DNA of 64,000 bases from Terriglobia bacterium (GCA_020073665.1 JAIQEU010000013.1:62001-126000); one strand, 5' to 3'. Counted from the first letter of the stretch, positions 32,344 through 42,523 are shown. Program-made: numbers and translations. Notes: generated by a model not told the origin, from the letters alone.

Positions 32344-34599
32344 GTGCGTGACCCTCTAAAAGTCCTGCTGCTTATCGGCGTGCTGTGTTCGGCTGTGGGT
32401 ATGGCGCAGAATGCGCCGCAACCGAACCGCGCCAAATCCTCGTCAACCCTGATCATTCCCCGCCTGGCACGCGCTCCGGCGCTGGAAGAATTTCTCAGCA
32501 TGCACCCCGAAGGGGAAGTCGCCACCGCCATGGCGAAGGTCAGCGGCTTCGTGCAGCGAGATCCGCATGGCGGCCAGCCGGCTTCGCAGCCCACCGAAGC
32601 CTATCTCGGCTACGACCAGAAGAATCTCTACGTCGTCTTTGTGTGTTTTGACGATCCCGGCAAGGTCCGGGCGCGCATGTCGCGGCGGGAAGACATCTTC
32701 AGCGACGACAATGTCGAGATCATGCTCGACACGTTCCACGACCGCCGCCGGGCCTACGCGTTTCAGACCAATCCGCTGGGCGTGCAATGGGACGCCATCT
32801 GGACGGAAATCCCGCACGAAGACAGCAACGGGAACCTGAACAACTTTGATTCGTCGTTCGACACGGTGTGGTCCTCGCGGGGAAAGCTGACCAGCCAGGG
32901 GTACGTAGTGTGGATGGCGATCCCCTTCAAGAGCCTGCGCTTTTCTCCCCAGCATGAGCAGAGTTGGGGGTTGATCCTCTACCGGGGAATCCTGCGGGAC
33001 AACGAAGATGATTTCTGGCCAGAGATTTCACGCCGGGTAGAAGGACGCCTGGGGCAGGCGGCCACGGCCAACGGGATGGAAAAGATCTCACCCGGTCGAA
33101 ACATGCAGTTCATCCCCTACGGCGCGTTGCGCTCGTTTCATGCGCCTGACGCCAACCGCTCGGCGGAGTTCCGCGGAGGTTTGGATTCGAAGTTCATCAT
33201 TCATGACAATCTGGTGCTGGACGTCACCGCCAACCCGGACTTCAGCCAGGTGGAATCGGACGAACCGCAGATCACCGTGAACCAGCGGTTTGAGGTGTTC
33301 TTTCCCGAGAAGCGGCCGTTCTTCCTGGAAAATGCCGATTACTTCAAGACGCCGATTGACCTGTTTTTCACCCGGAACATTGGCGACCCGCAATTCGGCG
33401 CGCGTTTGACGGGAAAAGTGGGGCCTTACTCGCTGGGAATTCTCTCATCGGACGATCGCGGGCCGGGCAACAGCGCTCCCGTTGGCAGCCCGCTGGTGGG
33501 CGACCGGGCGACGTTTAACATCGCCCGGGTCAGCCGCGACATCTTCCGGCAATCAAGTGTAGGAGCGATCTACACCGACCGGGAGTTGCCGGGAGCGAAT
33601 GAGTTCAATCGCATCGGAGGCATCGACGGCCGGCTGAAATTTGATCCCAACTGGACGGAGACTTTCCAAGGAGTCGTCAGCTCCACCCAGAACCAGGATG
33701 GCAGCTACCAGGCCGGGCCGGCGTACAAGGGCGACGTGACCTATAACGGCACGAACCTGGACTACGAGGCGACGTACAACGACATCAGCCCGGGCTTCAC
33801 CACCGACGCGGGGTTTGTGAACCGCGTGGATATCCGGGAGATCAAGCACCAGCTGGATTATCGTTTCCGCCCCAGCAGCGGCCCGCTGCTGTCCTGGGGA
33901 CCCGACCTGTTCACCGACCACGTCTGGGCGCACGATGGCACGCGGTTGGATACTCTGTATGATCCAGATTTGGCCATCCAGCTCAAGGGGCAGACGTATA
34001 TCCATCTGACCCCGTACGTGGAATTCCGCGAGCGGCTGCGGCCGTCAGACTTTCCCACGCTTACCCAGAATCAGGACTTCCACGAGCACAACAGCAGCGT
34101 GAGCTTTGGCACCAGCTACCTGCCGAAGGTTGCGGTGCAGGGCTACTACCAGTTTGGCGATGGAGTGAATTTCGTCCCGCCGGCGAACCAGGTGCCGGTA
34201 CTGGCCAAAGCGGACTCGGCCCAGCTTTCAGTGTCGTTTCTTCCGATCACCAACCTGAAAGTCGATAATCTCTACCTGTTTGACAGGTTGCGGGACCGGG
34301 CCAGCGGCGCCAGCGTCTTCAACAACCACATTGTGCGCAGCAAGTGGAACTGGCAGTTCAATCGCGAGCTTTCCGTGCGTGTGATCCTGCAGTACACGGC
34401 GACCCTGGCTAATCCGGCCTTCACATCGCTCACGACGTCCAAGGAATTCAACGCCGACTTCCTCATCACTTATTTGCTGCATCCGGGGACGGCGATCTAC
34501 GTCGGGTACAACAGCGACCTGCAGAACAACAACGGCCCGCGGTACATCAATGACAGCCGCCAGTTCTTTGTGAAGGTCTCGTACTTGTTCCGGTTCTAG
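32344..34599 (+). CDS. Exported CBM9-like/DUF5916 domain outer-membrane protein
   Basis: A signal peptide (VRDPLKVLLLIGVLCSAVGMA) precedes a carbohydrate-binding-family-9-like domain (TEAYLGYDQKNLYVVFVCFDDPGKVRARMSRREDIFSDD, VEIMLDTFHDRRRAYAFQTNPLGVQWDAIW). A long DUF5916 region follows (PNPDFSQVESDEPQITVNQRFEVFFPEKRPFFLENADYF), with aromatic-ended beta strands that suggest an outer-membrane barrel. GTG 32344 is chosen at the signal peptide; GTG 32299 extends it by 15 residues, with GGGGAGG between. The function is unknown; it is common in Acidobacteria and Bacteroidetes. Confidence 0.85.
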   Translation: MRDPLKVLLLIGVLCSAVGMAQNAPQPNRAKSSSTLIIPRLARAPALEEFLSMHPEGEVATAMAKVSGFVQRDPHGGQPASQPTEAYLGYDQKNLYVVFVCFDDPGKVRARMSRREDIFSDDNVEIMLDTFHDRRRAYAFQTNPLGVQWDAIWTEIPHEDSNGNLNNFDSSFDTVWSSRGKLTSQGYVVWMAIPFKSLRFSPQHEQSWGLILYRGILRDNEDDFWPEISRRVEGRLGQAATANGMEKISPGRNMQFIPYGALRSFHAPDANRSAEFRGGLDSKFIIHDNLVLDVTANPDFSQVESDEPQITVNQRFEVFFPEKRPFFLENADYFKTPIDLFFTRNIGDPQFGARLTGKVGPYSLGILSSDDRGPGNSAPVGSPLVGDRATFNIARVSRDIFRQSSVGAIYTDRELPGANEFNRIGGIDGRLKFDPNWTETFQGVVSSTQNQDGSYQAGPAYKGDVTYNGTNLDYEATYNDISPGFTTDAGFVNRVDIREIKHQLDYRFRPSSGPLLSWGPDLFTDHVWAHDGTRLDTLYDPDLAIQLKGQTYIHLTPYVEFRERLRPSDFPTLTQNQDFHEHNSSVSFGTSYLPKVAVQGYYQFGDGVNFVPPANQVPVLAKADSAQLSVSFLPITNLKVDNLYLFDRLRDRASGASVFNNHIVRSKWNWQFNRELSVRVILQYTATLANPAFTSLTTSKEFNADFLITYLLHPGTAIYVGYNSDLQNNNGPRYINDSRQFFVKVSYLFRF

Positions 34600-34634
34600 C
34601 CACCCGCTTCCAGCTAACCTACAATGGCGGCAAC

Positions 34635-35216
34635 ATGATTGCCCATCTGCGTGGAAGACTGCTAGCGAAGCATCCCAACCAAGCCATTGTGGAAACTGGC
34701 GGCGTGGGTTACGACGTGACCATCAGCGTGCCCACGTTTTCGGACCTGCCCGGGGTGGGCAGCGAAGTGGCGCTGCACATCCATACCCATGTGCGCGAGG
34801 ACCTGATCGCGCTATATGGGTTTCTGCGCCCGGCGGAGAAGACGCTGTTCGAGAAGCTGATCACGGTGAGCGGGATCGGGCCGAAGCTGGCCATCACCAT
34901 CCTGAGTGGCATGGCGGCGGATGAGATGGTCGGGGCCATCCGGGGAAACGATGTGGCGAGGCTGACGCGCATTCCCGGGATCGGAAAGAAGACGGCAGAA
35001 CGCATGGTGCTGGAGCTGCGCGACAAGTTGCCGCCAGAAAGCGCTGGTGAAGTTGCGGCCGCGCCGGCGATGAGCCCTATAGAAGAAGACGTGCTATCGG
35101 CCTTGATGAATCTGGGCTACCAACGTCCAGCAGCGGAGCGGGCGCTGGCGGCAGCAGGCAAGGGCGGATCGTTCGAGGCTATATTCCGGGGGGCGCTGGC
35201 GGCGTTGTCGAAATAG
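34635..35216 (+). CDS. ruvA: Holliday junction DNA helicase subunit RuvA
   Basis: RuvA is the tetrameric junction-recognition subunit that recruits RuvB. The family start MIAHLRGRLLAK, the OB-fold HIHTHVREDLIALYGFL, and the two HhH motifs ITVSGIGPKLAITILSG and LTRIPGIGKKTAERMVLEL are present, followed by the C-terminal RuvB-binding domain (DVLSALMNLGYQRPAAERAL). It has 193 residues, normal length, and ATG 34635. It is not next to ruvB or ruvC. It follows the DUF5916 gene by 35 nt and may be read through from it. Confidence 0.97.
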   Translation: MIAHLRGRLLAKHPNQAIVETGGVGYDVTISVPTFSDLPGVGSEVALHIHTHVREDLIALYGFLRPAEKTLFEKLITVSGIGPKLAITILSGMAADEMVGAIRGNDVARLTRIPGIGKKTAERMVLELRDKLPPESAGEVAAAPAMSPIEEDVLSALMNLGYQRPAAERALAAAGKGGSFEAIFRGALAALSK

Positions 35217-35309
35217 CCAGCGCGAGGGTTGCAGGTGGCAGGTCGCGGGTGGCAAACCCGGTCACCAGCAAAAATCAGTATCTGTCGGCGAGTTCGGCGG
35301 TGATTCCTT

Positions 35310-35603
35310 CTAATTGCCCACAAATCTGAGGTGCAAATCGCGGTCGCGCTGGCAGGCCTGCGCCATTTCTTTCACCTTCTCCCAGGCTTCCTTCTGCTGC
35401 TCGTCACTCGCGCGATCGCGCACCCGTTCCCATTCTTCGAGGAAGGGTTCCATCTGCAGGTAATTGAAGACCGTCTTGCCGAAAGGATCGACACAGCGCA
35501 GGAAGGGAAAGTCCCTTTCGTCACGGGAAGGAATCACGTTGTGCAAAATGATCCAGTCGCTACGCTCGCCCAAGTTGTCCTCAAGCTTCACCACCCAGGA
35601 CAT
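35310..35603 (-). CDS. Hypothetical protein, 97 aa
   Basis: Not recognised. MSWVVKLEDNLGERSDWIILHNVIPSRDERDFPFL is followed by a charged helical segment (EEWERVRDRASDEQQKEAWEKVKEMAQAC). Soluble, no signal peptide. ATG 35603. Codon usage and charge pattern look coding. Confidence 0.6.
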   Translation of the reverse strand: MSWVVKLEDNLGERSDWIILHNVIPSRDERDFPFLRCVDPFGKTVFNYLQMEPFLEEWERVRDRASDEQQKEAWEKVKEMAQACQRDRDLHLRFVGN

Positions 35604-35848
35604 GAATTCCTCCGGCCAGAATGATTTCCTTGGGACGAATGTATCAACCTGGGAGAGAATTTTCCACCGGCACCGATCCCCCAGAACCCGTCTAGAAGTC
35701 GTTGTTCGCAGCCAACTTTGTGATTCCTTCTAGCGGTTTGTGCCGCTTACGGGTGAGAAGGGGCGGTGCCATCAAAGGCCGTGGCATTCTTAGCCTAAAC
35801 GCAAGAAATCCGCCACGATTTCCACAAAGCAGATCCTGCTCGCCTCGA

Positions 35849-35887
35849 ATTCACGTGAATTTAACTTTTCCGTCACCGGCCAGTAAC
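35849..35887 (+). promoter_or_regulatory. PHO-box-like site A (four direct repeats, 11-bp period)
   Basis: ATTCAC, TTTAAC, CGTCAC and AGTAAC start at 35849, 35860, 35871 and 35882, each separated by 5 bp. It lies 95 bp upstream of the sulfotransferase start. The -10 is not obvious here. Confidence 0.65.
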
Positions 35888-35981
35888 AGCTTGCGGCGAA
35901 GCTGGCATGGCATTTCCAAGCGTTCTTTGGCCGCGCTTCTCGACAAGAGAGCCGTTTCGATTCTCGGTTTTGGGGCGGATC

Positions 35982-36848
35982 ATGATCGAAAAGTCTTTGT
36001 CTGCTGTGAAGTCCCTGCTCAGCTCTGACCCTGCGGGCCGCAACCTTCGGGTTCATGCAGCCGACACCTTTATCGTTTCCTATCCAAAATCGGGCAACAC
36101 CTGGATGTTATTCCTGATCGCAAACCTGGTGCATCCCGAGCAGCCGGCCACCTTTCTCACCGCCGACCGCATGATCCCGGCGGTTCATCGGCAGACGGAG
36201 AGATACTTCCGGACTCTGCCCCATCCGCGGCTGATCAAGAGCCACTTCGCATTCGATCCCAATTACCGCCGGGTGCTTTACATCGTCCGCGACCCCCGGG
36301 ACGTAGTGGTGTCGCAGTATTACTACCAGATCAAGCGCGGTCACATTCAGGAAGACTATCCCCTGGAGCGATACGTGTCCCGATTCCTGGCGGGAGACGT
36401 CAGCCCGTATGGATCGTGGGCCCAGCACGTGGGCAGTTGGATGGTCTCCCGCCACAGCAGCCCGGATTTTCTGTTGATCCGCTACGAGGACATGCTGGCG
36501 CACACGACCGACCGGCTGGCCCGGACTGCCAGGTTTCTCGGCATTGAGCCCAGCCGCGAGCGGATACAGCACGCGGTGGAAATGAGTTCCGCCGATCGCA
36601 TGCGTCGCATAGAGAAAGTTGAGGCCGATAAGTGGGCCTTGACCAAAGGCTCGCGCCAGGACATCGCGTTCGTGCGGTCGGCCCAGGCCGGAGGCTGGAA
36701 GTCGGCCGTGCCGGCGGACAGCGTTGCCGAAATCGAGTCCGCGTGGGGACCCCTGATGCGCTGGCTGGGATACGAGCTCATAGCGAGTGCAAAACAGACC
36801 GCCATGGATACGGAGCTTTTGGAATCGGCAATGGGAGTGTCAGCCTAA
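35982..36848 (+). CDS. Sulfotransferase-domain protein
   Basis: A PAPS-dependent sulfotransferase by motif. IVSYPKSGNTWMLFLIANLV is the 5'-phosphosulfate loop (YPKSGTTW type) and YIVRDPRDVVVSQYY the 3'-phosphate loop. Also present are RLIKSHFAFD (catalytic His region) and LLIRYEDMLAHTTDRL. It would transfer sulfate to a hydroxyl of a glycan, lipid or small molecule; the acceptor is unknown. ATG 35982 is used; the open frame starts at 35907. It is the only gene in the group with PHO-like site A, and no PAPS-synthesis genes are adjacent. Confidence 0.88.
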   Translation: MIEKSLSAVKSLLSSDPAGRNLRVHAADTFIVSYPKSGNTWMLFLIANLVHPEQPATFLTADRMIPAVHRQTERYFRTLPHPRLIKSHFAFDPNYRRVLYIVRDPRDVVVSQYYYQIKRGHIQEDYPLERYVSRFLAGDVSPYGSWAQHVGSWMVSRHSSPDFLLIRYEDMLAHTTDRLARTARFLGIEPSRERIQHAVEMSSADRMRRIEKVEADKWALTKGSRQDIAFVRSAQAGGWKSAVPADSVAEIESAWGPLMRWLGYELIASAKQTAMDTELLESAMGVSA

Positions 36849-36906
36849 TCCGGGCGGGAAGCGACGGTGGCGAATCGAATCTACCTGTGTCTCTCCAAGG
36901 GGTCGT

Positions 36907-39255
36907 GTGACGAAGGGCGGCAATTTGTCTCTCGCTTTTTTTCTCCTGTGCCTATTTCTCGCAGTCTTGCAGGCGAGCTGCGGTGGCGGTGGCAGCAGCA
37001 TCGGAAATGGCGGCAACGGTATCGTGGTGACGATTTCCTCGCCGGTCGGTAGTCCCGGTATTGACCAGGGGCAGTCGGTCGACATCACGGCCTCGGTATC
37101 CGGCGATTCTGCCGGGGTGACCTGGAGCATCGTGAAAACCGTCGGCGGCACGATCGGGACGCTCAGCAATGCGTCCAGCACCGGAGTCACGTACAACGCG
37201 CCCAGCACCATCGCCAGCCTGACCCAGGTAACGGTGAAAGCGACCTCGGTGACCGATCCCTCGATTTCGGCTGTGGTGGGGATCTCGGTCGCGCCGCCGC
37301 CTGTCATCACCACCCCGCAGACTTCCGTCCCATTTGCCTTCGTCAAGACTTCGTTCCAATTCAGCCTTATGGAAGCGGGGGGCACGGCCCCGTTCACCTG
37401 GAGCGTGCTGTCCGGGAGCCTTCCGACTGGGCTGTCCATGGTGCCGCCTCTTACTTCCAACACGCTGATGATCGCCGGGAAGCCTGCCACTCCTGAGATT
37501 GACAACTTCATGCTCCAGGTCACAGACGCGGCCGGAGTTTCTGCCACCATGCCTTACACCATCACCGTGAGCCCGGTGGCTCTGAAGGTTCAAGTGCCCA
37601 AGGTGGTCGACGGAATTATTGGCGTGGCCTATCCCAAGACCGCGCTCGGAGTAATCGGAGGGGTCGCACCGTATACGTGGAGCGCTTCGCTGGTGCCGCC
37701 TGGGCTGTCGGTGGACAGCAGCGGTGTGATTTCCGGCACACCGACTACGCTTGGCCCCTACAGTTTCTCGGTGATCGTGACCGATGCCCAGACCCCGGTA
37801 CCAGGCATGGGCTTTGGTGTGGTGAACGGCAATATTGACGCGCCCGACAATGCCTGCCACACCGGCGCCGAGCCGCAACTAAGTTCGCAAGAACCCTATG
37901 CCTTCCTGTTCACCGGCTTCGATGCCAACGGCCCCGTGGTTACCGCCGGTAGCTTTACAGCGGATGGCACGGGAAACATCACGGGAGGGTCGGAAGACGT
38001 CAATCGAGCTAGCGGCGCGCAGACCAACCTTTCGATCGTCGCCGCCGGGAGTTCCTACACTGTCGGTCCAGACCAGCGCGGCTGCCTCACGTTGATGAAC
38101 TCGGCCGGGAGCACTACCACTTTTCGCTTCATGCTGGGTGGCCAGAACGGGGCCGTGTTCACCCGCGGGCGCATGATTGAATTCGATGACACCAGCGGCA
38201 ACGGCACTCGCGGCTCGGGATTTTTCCGGCTGCAGGACTCTACCGCATTCTCGAATGCCGGGTTCACTGGGCGGTATGCCTTCGGTTTCACCGGCAGGGA
38301 TTCCGCCGGCGGACGTTTCGCAATGGCAGGATCAACCCAGGCCAGCGGCGGGACGCTCAGCTCGATCGCCGCTGACACCAACGATGCGGGCACTCTGGGA
38401 TCCGGGCTGACTGGTGGCTCGGGAACTTACAACATCGCTTCGAATGGCCGGGGAACTGGCACCTTCACGGTTGGGCCGTCCACTTTCAATTTCGCCATGT
38501 ACGTGGTGGATGCTGCTCATGCCCTCTTCATGACGACCGACAAGCTGAGTGGCAGTCATCCTATCGCCAGCGGAGAGGCCATCAGCGCGGCCGGTCCCTT
38601 CAGCGCGGCCAGCCTGAGCGACAATCACCTGCTGCGCGTGTCCGCCCTCACTTCGGGACACCCGGATGTGACCATCGGAGTATTGCGCTTCGACGGCGCG
38701 GGCGCGCTGAATGGCTCCCTGTTTGAGGATAACGGCGGCGTCGCCACGGGCACTCCAATTACCGGGAACTACTCGGTGGATACCAACACCGGACGAGCGG
38801 CCTTCTCCGGCGCTGGCCTGGCCAATCTTCCGGCTGTGGCCTACGTCGTGCCCGGAAACTCCGGTGTCACCGCGTTCTTTGTGGGGTCCGATACTTCGGT
38901 CGCAGGCGGAGCCTCGGAGTTCCAAGTGGCGGGGACGCCGTTATTCCAGAGAAGCGCGGTTGCTGGAGTCTACCTGTTCGGGACGGGGGAGAATCTTGAC
39001 GATATGACCTCGAACCAGTCGGGCTTTGCCGTCCCTGACGGTGGCGGGAATGTCAGCGGAATTCAGGATGCAAGTGATCCAGGGGCGGGCGGCCTTACTC
39101 CAAACCAGATGTACCTGAGTAACGACACGGTGAACACGGATGGCAGCGGAACTTTCGGGGGGATCAGCGCGTCGGTCACGAACGGACCGACGCTGTTTTA
39201 CATCGACGAATCGCCTCTGAACCTTCATCCCGCGATCACCATACTGGAAAAGTAG
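36907..39255 (+). CDS. Exported lipoprotein with Ig-like/putative Ig (He_PIG) repeats
   Basis: A lipobox LQASC follows the hydrophobic LSLAFFLLCLFLAVL; a Gly/Ser stretch (GGGGSSIGNGGNG) comes next. Ig-like units include FQFSLMEAGGTAPFTWSVLSGSLPTGLSM and YPKTALGVIGGVAPYTWSASLVPPGLSVDSSGVISGTP, the latter typical of the putative Ig domain. The C-terminal half consists of repeated beta strands with T/G-rich sequence. GTG 36907 is selected because AAGGGG lies 5 nt upstream and the lipobox is in register. The function may be adhesion or carbohydrate binding. Confidence 0.78.
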   Translation: MTKGGNLSLAFFLLCLFLAVLQASCGGGGSSIGNGGNGIVVTISSPVGSPGIDQGQSVDITASVSGDSAGVTWSIVKTVGGTIGTLSNASSTGVTYNAPSTIASLTQVTVKATSVTDPSISAVVGISVAPPPVITTPQTSVPFAFVKTSFQFSLMEAGGTAPFTWSVLSGSLPTGLSMVPPLTSNTLMIAGKPATPEIDNFMLQVTDAAGVSATMPYTITVSPVALKVQVPKVVDGIIGVAYPKTALGVIGGVAPYTWSASLVPPGLSVDSSGVISGTPTTLGPYSFSVIVTDAQTPVPGMGFGVVNGNIDAPDNACHTGAEPQLSSQEPYAFLFTGFDANGPVVTAGSFTADGTGNITGGSEDVNRASGAQTNLSIVAAGSSYTVGPDQRGCLTLMNSAGSTTTFRFMLGGQNGAVFTRGRMIEFDDTSGNGTRGSGFFRLQDSTAFSNAGFTGRYAFGFTGRDSAGGRFAMAGSTQASGGTLSSIAADTNDAGTLGSGLTGGSGTYNIASNGRGTGTFTVGPSTFNFAMYVVDAAHALFMTTDKLSGSHPIASGEAISAAGPFSAASLSDNHLLRVSALTSGHPDVTIGVLRFDGAGALNGSLFEDNGGVATGTPITGNYSVDTNTGRAAFSGAGLANLPAVAYVVPGNSGVTAFFVGSDTSVAGGASEFQVAGTPLFQRSAVAGVYLFGTGENLDDMTSNQSGFAVPDGGGNVSGIQDASDPGAGGLTPNQMYLSNDTVNTDGSGTFGGISASVTNGPTLFYIDESPLNLHPAITILEK

Positions 39256-39443
39256 TGCGCGAAGGCAAGGCCATCCGAAGGCGAGCCAATCCCGCCTCTC
39301 GGTTAACAACCTTGGCTTCGCCAACGATACTCAACGGGCACGCAGCTTGCAGGGAATTTCTCCCTCCCGGTTATTTGGCTGCGTGAGACTCGCGCCAAAC
39401 GCACACCACATTGCAGAGCTTAGGTGCGTCCGGAGGAAGAGCT

Positions 39444-42248
39444 ATGAATGTGAAGCAGCCCCAACTCAGGCTGGCTTTACCACTGATACCTGCCGTCGCG
39501 GTTGGCTTGCTGGCCGCGGTTGCCGCACTGCTTTTAGGTCCGTCCAATGGAGTCGCGGTGGGCTCACATTCCGCCACCTCGGCGTCAGGCTCGAGCCTGC
39601 CATTCGCGACCTTGCGGGAAGGCAAGACCACGCTCCAATCCCAACAGCGTCTGGTCTCGGCACTCGGCAGCCTGCCGTTGACCTTTGAAGCTAATCAGGG
39701 ACAGACCGATCCGCAAGTGAAGTACCTGGCTCGCGGCCATGGATACACACTGTTCTTGACTTCTGACGAGGCGGTTTTGTCGATGGTGAGTAGCGCCACG
39801 CCGCAGCGGACGACGTCATCGACTGCAAAAGGACCAACGCACAATCCCGGCCCGATGACGGCTGTGCTGCGCATGCAGGTGGTTGGAGCCAATCGGCACG
39901 CGGAGGTTTCCGCGAGCGAGGCTCAGTCTGGAATCAGCAATTACTACATCGGCAAAGACGCAAAGCAATGGCGCGCCGGGGTACGCCACTACGGCCGCGT
40001 TGCCTACCGGAACGCCTATCCCGGTATTGACCTTGCCTTTTACGGCAAGCAGCATCAACTGGAATTTGATTTCATCGTAGGAGCCGGCGCCGACCCAACT
40101 CCGATTGGATTGCGCTTCTCCGGCGCGGAGCGCGTGTCTACCGACAGCGCGGGCGACCTGGTTCTGGCTTCGTCCGCGGGCGACATGCGATTCCACCGGC
40201 CGGTGGCTTACCAGGAAAAGTACGGTGCCCGCGAGTTGGTGGACGCCCATTTCGTGGTGGATCACGGCGAGGTGCGCTTCACCCTGGGCAACTACGATCG
40301 CAGCCGGCAACTGGTGATTGATCCCAGCCTGACCTACTCGGTGTACCTGGGCGGCGGCGGCAGCGACAGCGGCCGCGGCATCGCGCTCGACGCCTCGGGC
40401 AACGTGTATGTCACCGGTGAAGCTGGGGACGCGACTTTCCCGCACACCTCCGGCTCGTTCGCGGGTGGTGCCCATGATGCCTATGTCACCGAGCTGAACG
40501 GTTTTTCGGGAGCGACCATCTATTCCACGTTTCTCGGCGGAAACCAGGACGACACGGGAGTCGGCATCGCGGTCGATCCCAATTGCACCGCCAACTGCGC
40601 CGCCTACATCGTCGGCAATACCCAGTCGGGCGCCAGCTTTCCGGCCACGACCACATTCGGTCCGCGCGGTGGTCAGGACGCCTTCTTCGCCAAGTTCGAC
40701 GCTACCGGTGCGCTGGCCTTCGCCACCACGCTGGGTGGCACCGGGAGCGAGTCGGGCAATGCCATCGCCGTAGACAGCAATCTCAACGGCGTGCTCGGCG
40801 TCAGCAACATCTACATCGCCGGGACTACGGATTCCACCGACTTGCCTACCGTGATTCCCATGCAAGCCAGCAATGGCGGTGGTAAAGACGCTTTTGTCGC
40901 CCGGGTGGACGCTGGCGGCGCAACCTTGGTGTACTCAACCTACCTGGGCGGCAGCGGCAACGATGGAGCCAACAGTATCGCCGTAGATACCAAGGGGAAC
41001 GTGTACGTCACCGGAGGAACGGCGTCCAGCAATTTCCCCACGTTTGCATTTCCTCCCAGCGTTCCTATCGACACCACGTGCGGCAGCGATGGCACTTGCA
41101 ATGGCAGGCTGGACGACGCTTTTGTCGCCGAGCTCGATGGTGCCGGAGTGTTCGTCTATTCCACCTTCCTCGGCGGGAGCGGCTCGGATGATGGAGAGGC
41201 CATTGCTGTCGATTCGAGCGGTGCCGCCTACGTCGCCGGGAATACGAACTCGGTTGACTTTCCGACCTTCGCGATTGCCCCCAACGTCCCCGCCCAAGTC
41301 GCCTACGGCGGCGGCAGTTCCGACCTGTTCGTGACCAAGATCAGCCCAAACGCCAACGGAGTTACCCCCATCGTCTTCTCCACCTACCTGGGCGCGGCTG
41401 GTTCCGAACAAGCTTTCGGGCTGGCACTCGATCACAGCAAGAACGTCTGGGTAACCGGGGTGACCGATTCGTCCAACTTCCCGCGTGAGAACGTGGCCTT
41501 CTCGTCGCCCAACGGCGCCAGTGACGCGTTCGTCGGCGAAGTGTCCTCGACCGGAGCGGCATTCCCCTTCTCTTCTTACCTGGGAGGCAGTGGTGATGAG
41601 GACATGCTGGGCGGTGGCATTGCCGTGGATACGACCGGAAATGTGTACGTGACTGGCGACAGCAACTCGACCGATTTCCCCCTGGCCCTGAATCCCTACG
41701 GCGGTGGCTCCTCGGACGGGTTTGTGGCCCGGCTGGCTAGCCCGCCAGCTTTCGGGGTAGGTGTTGCTCCGAACAGCACCGTGGTGGCCAGCGGACAGTC
41801 CACTACGCCATTCACGATCACCGTGACGCCGCAGCCCGGTTTCGGCGGCAATGTTACATTCGCCTGCTCCGGTCTGCCGGCCCTCGCCTACTGCAACTTT
41901 AATCCCACCTTCATCGCCGGAGGTACGGGGACAACCCAGCTCACCATCGCCACGACCAGCAACTCCGCGATGCTGGCGCCGCCGGGGACAAGAACAGGGC
42001 TGGTCTATGCGCTGCTGCTGGTGCCCGGGTTCATGTTCGTCGGTGCAAGCGTCAGCCCTGGCCGCCAGCGCAAGTTCATGGGGGCGCTGCTCGGATGCAT
42101 CCTGTTTTCTGGTCTGGCGTTGACCGCTTGTGGCGGTGGTGGCGGCGGGCGAGGCACGCCTCCGGGCATTTACATGGTTACGGTCAAGGGAACGGCGGGA
42201 TCGACCGCAGTGAACGGCACTCCCATGATTGTGATGACCGTCAAGTAA
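39444..42248 (+). CDS. SBBP-repeat beta-propeller cell-surface protein
   Basis: After an N-terminal membrane-type segment, LTFEANQGQTDPQVKYLARGHGYTLFLTSDEAVL opens the conserved domain that precedes SBBP (seven-bladed beta-propeller) repeats. The repeats recur as SVYLGGGGSDSGRGIALDASGNVYVTG, STYLGGSGNDGANSIAVDTKGNVYVTG, STFLGGSGSDDGEAIAVDSSGAAYVAG, and others. The C-terminus has an Ig-like stretch (VTFACSGLPALAYCNF) and a hydrophobic anchor with a lipoprotein-like ALTAC. ATG 39444 follows GGAGG by 7 nt. Function unknown; probably exported. Confidence 0.85.
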   Translation: MNVKQPQLRLALPLIPAVAVGLLAAVAALLLGPSNGVAVGSHSATSASGSSLPFATLREGKTTLQSQQRLVSALGSLPLTFEANQGQTDPQVKYLARGHGYTLFLTSDEAVLSMVSSATPQRTTSSTAKGPTHNPGPMTAVLRMQVVGANRHAEVSASEAQSGISNYYIGKDAKQWRAGVRHYGRVAYRNAYPGIDLAFYGKQHQLEFDFIVGAGADPTPIGLRFSGAERVSTDSAGDLVLASSAGDMRFHRPVAYQEKYGARELVDAHFVVDHGEVRFTLGNYDRSRQLVIDPSLTYSVYLGGGGSDSGRGIALDASGNVYVTGEAGDATFPHTSGSFAGGAHDAYVTELNGFSGATIYSTFLGGNQDDTGVGIAVDPNCTANCAAYIVGNTQSGASFPATTTFGPRGGQDAFFAKFDATGALAFATTLGGTGSESGNAIAVDSNLNGVLGVSNIYIAGTTDSTDLPTVIPMQASNGGGKDAFVARVDAGGATLVYSTYLGGSGNDGANSIAVDTKGNVYVTGGTASSNFPTFAFPPSVPIDTTCGSDGTCNGRLDDAFVAELDGAGVFVYSTFLGGSGSDDGEAIAVDSSGAAYVAGNTNSVDFPTFAIAPNVPAQVAYGGGSSDLFVTKISPNANGVTPIVFSTYLGAAGSEQAFGLALDHSKNVWVTGVTDSSNFPRENVAFSSPNGASDAFVGEVSSTGAAFPFSSYLGGSGDEDMLGGGIAVDTTGNVYVTGDSNSTDFPLALNPYGGGSSDGFVARLASPPAFGVGVAPNSTVVASGQSTTPFTITVTPQPGFGGNVTFACSGLPALAYCNFNPTFIAGGTGTTQLTIATTSNSAMLAPPGTRTGLVYALLLVPGFMFVGASVSPGRQRKFMGALLGCILFSGLALTACGGGGGGRGTPPGIYMVTVKGTAGSTAVNGTPMIVMTVK

Positions 42249-42358
42249 GAACTAGCCGCTAGAAACAACCGGCGGCAGCTGGTTCTTATTCTTCGGAAAA
42301 AGAGCGCATTTCGGGACGCACTGTATCCTACTGGGCCGACCTGGTTCCCGGTCTGCTC

Positions 42359-42523
42359 TCAATTCAGCAGGTAACGGCACATCTCATAGAGAGTGAGGGC
42401 GAGGATGGTGATCAGTCCGGCGAGCGCAATCGCGAATCGCGCGCCACTCACCTCCTGGGACGGGGCTTTGACGTTGGGTTCGGATTTTCTGCGAAAACTC
42501 TCCTCGCAAATCGCATCCTGCAT
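42359..42523 (-). CDS. Small single-span membrane protein, 54 aa
   Basis: MQDAICEESFRRKSEPN and a C-terminal span (FAIALAGLITILALTLYEM) end in CRYLLN. ATG 42523 is preceded by GAGGAGG with 9-nt spacing, which is strong evidence for a real gene. It lies opposite to its neighbours in a 600-bp gap. The role is unknown; small membrane proteins of this sort often modulate larger complexes. Confidence 0.6.
   Translation of the reverse strand: MQDAICEESFRRKSEPNVKAPSQEVSGARFAIALAGLITILALTLYEMCRYLLN

Noticed and set aside
39256-39443. Another PHO-like box ahead of the SBBP-propeller gene
   Set aside because: GGTTAAC occurs once but no second unit appears at an 11-bp step.
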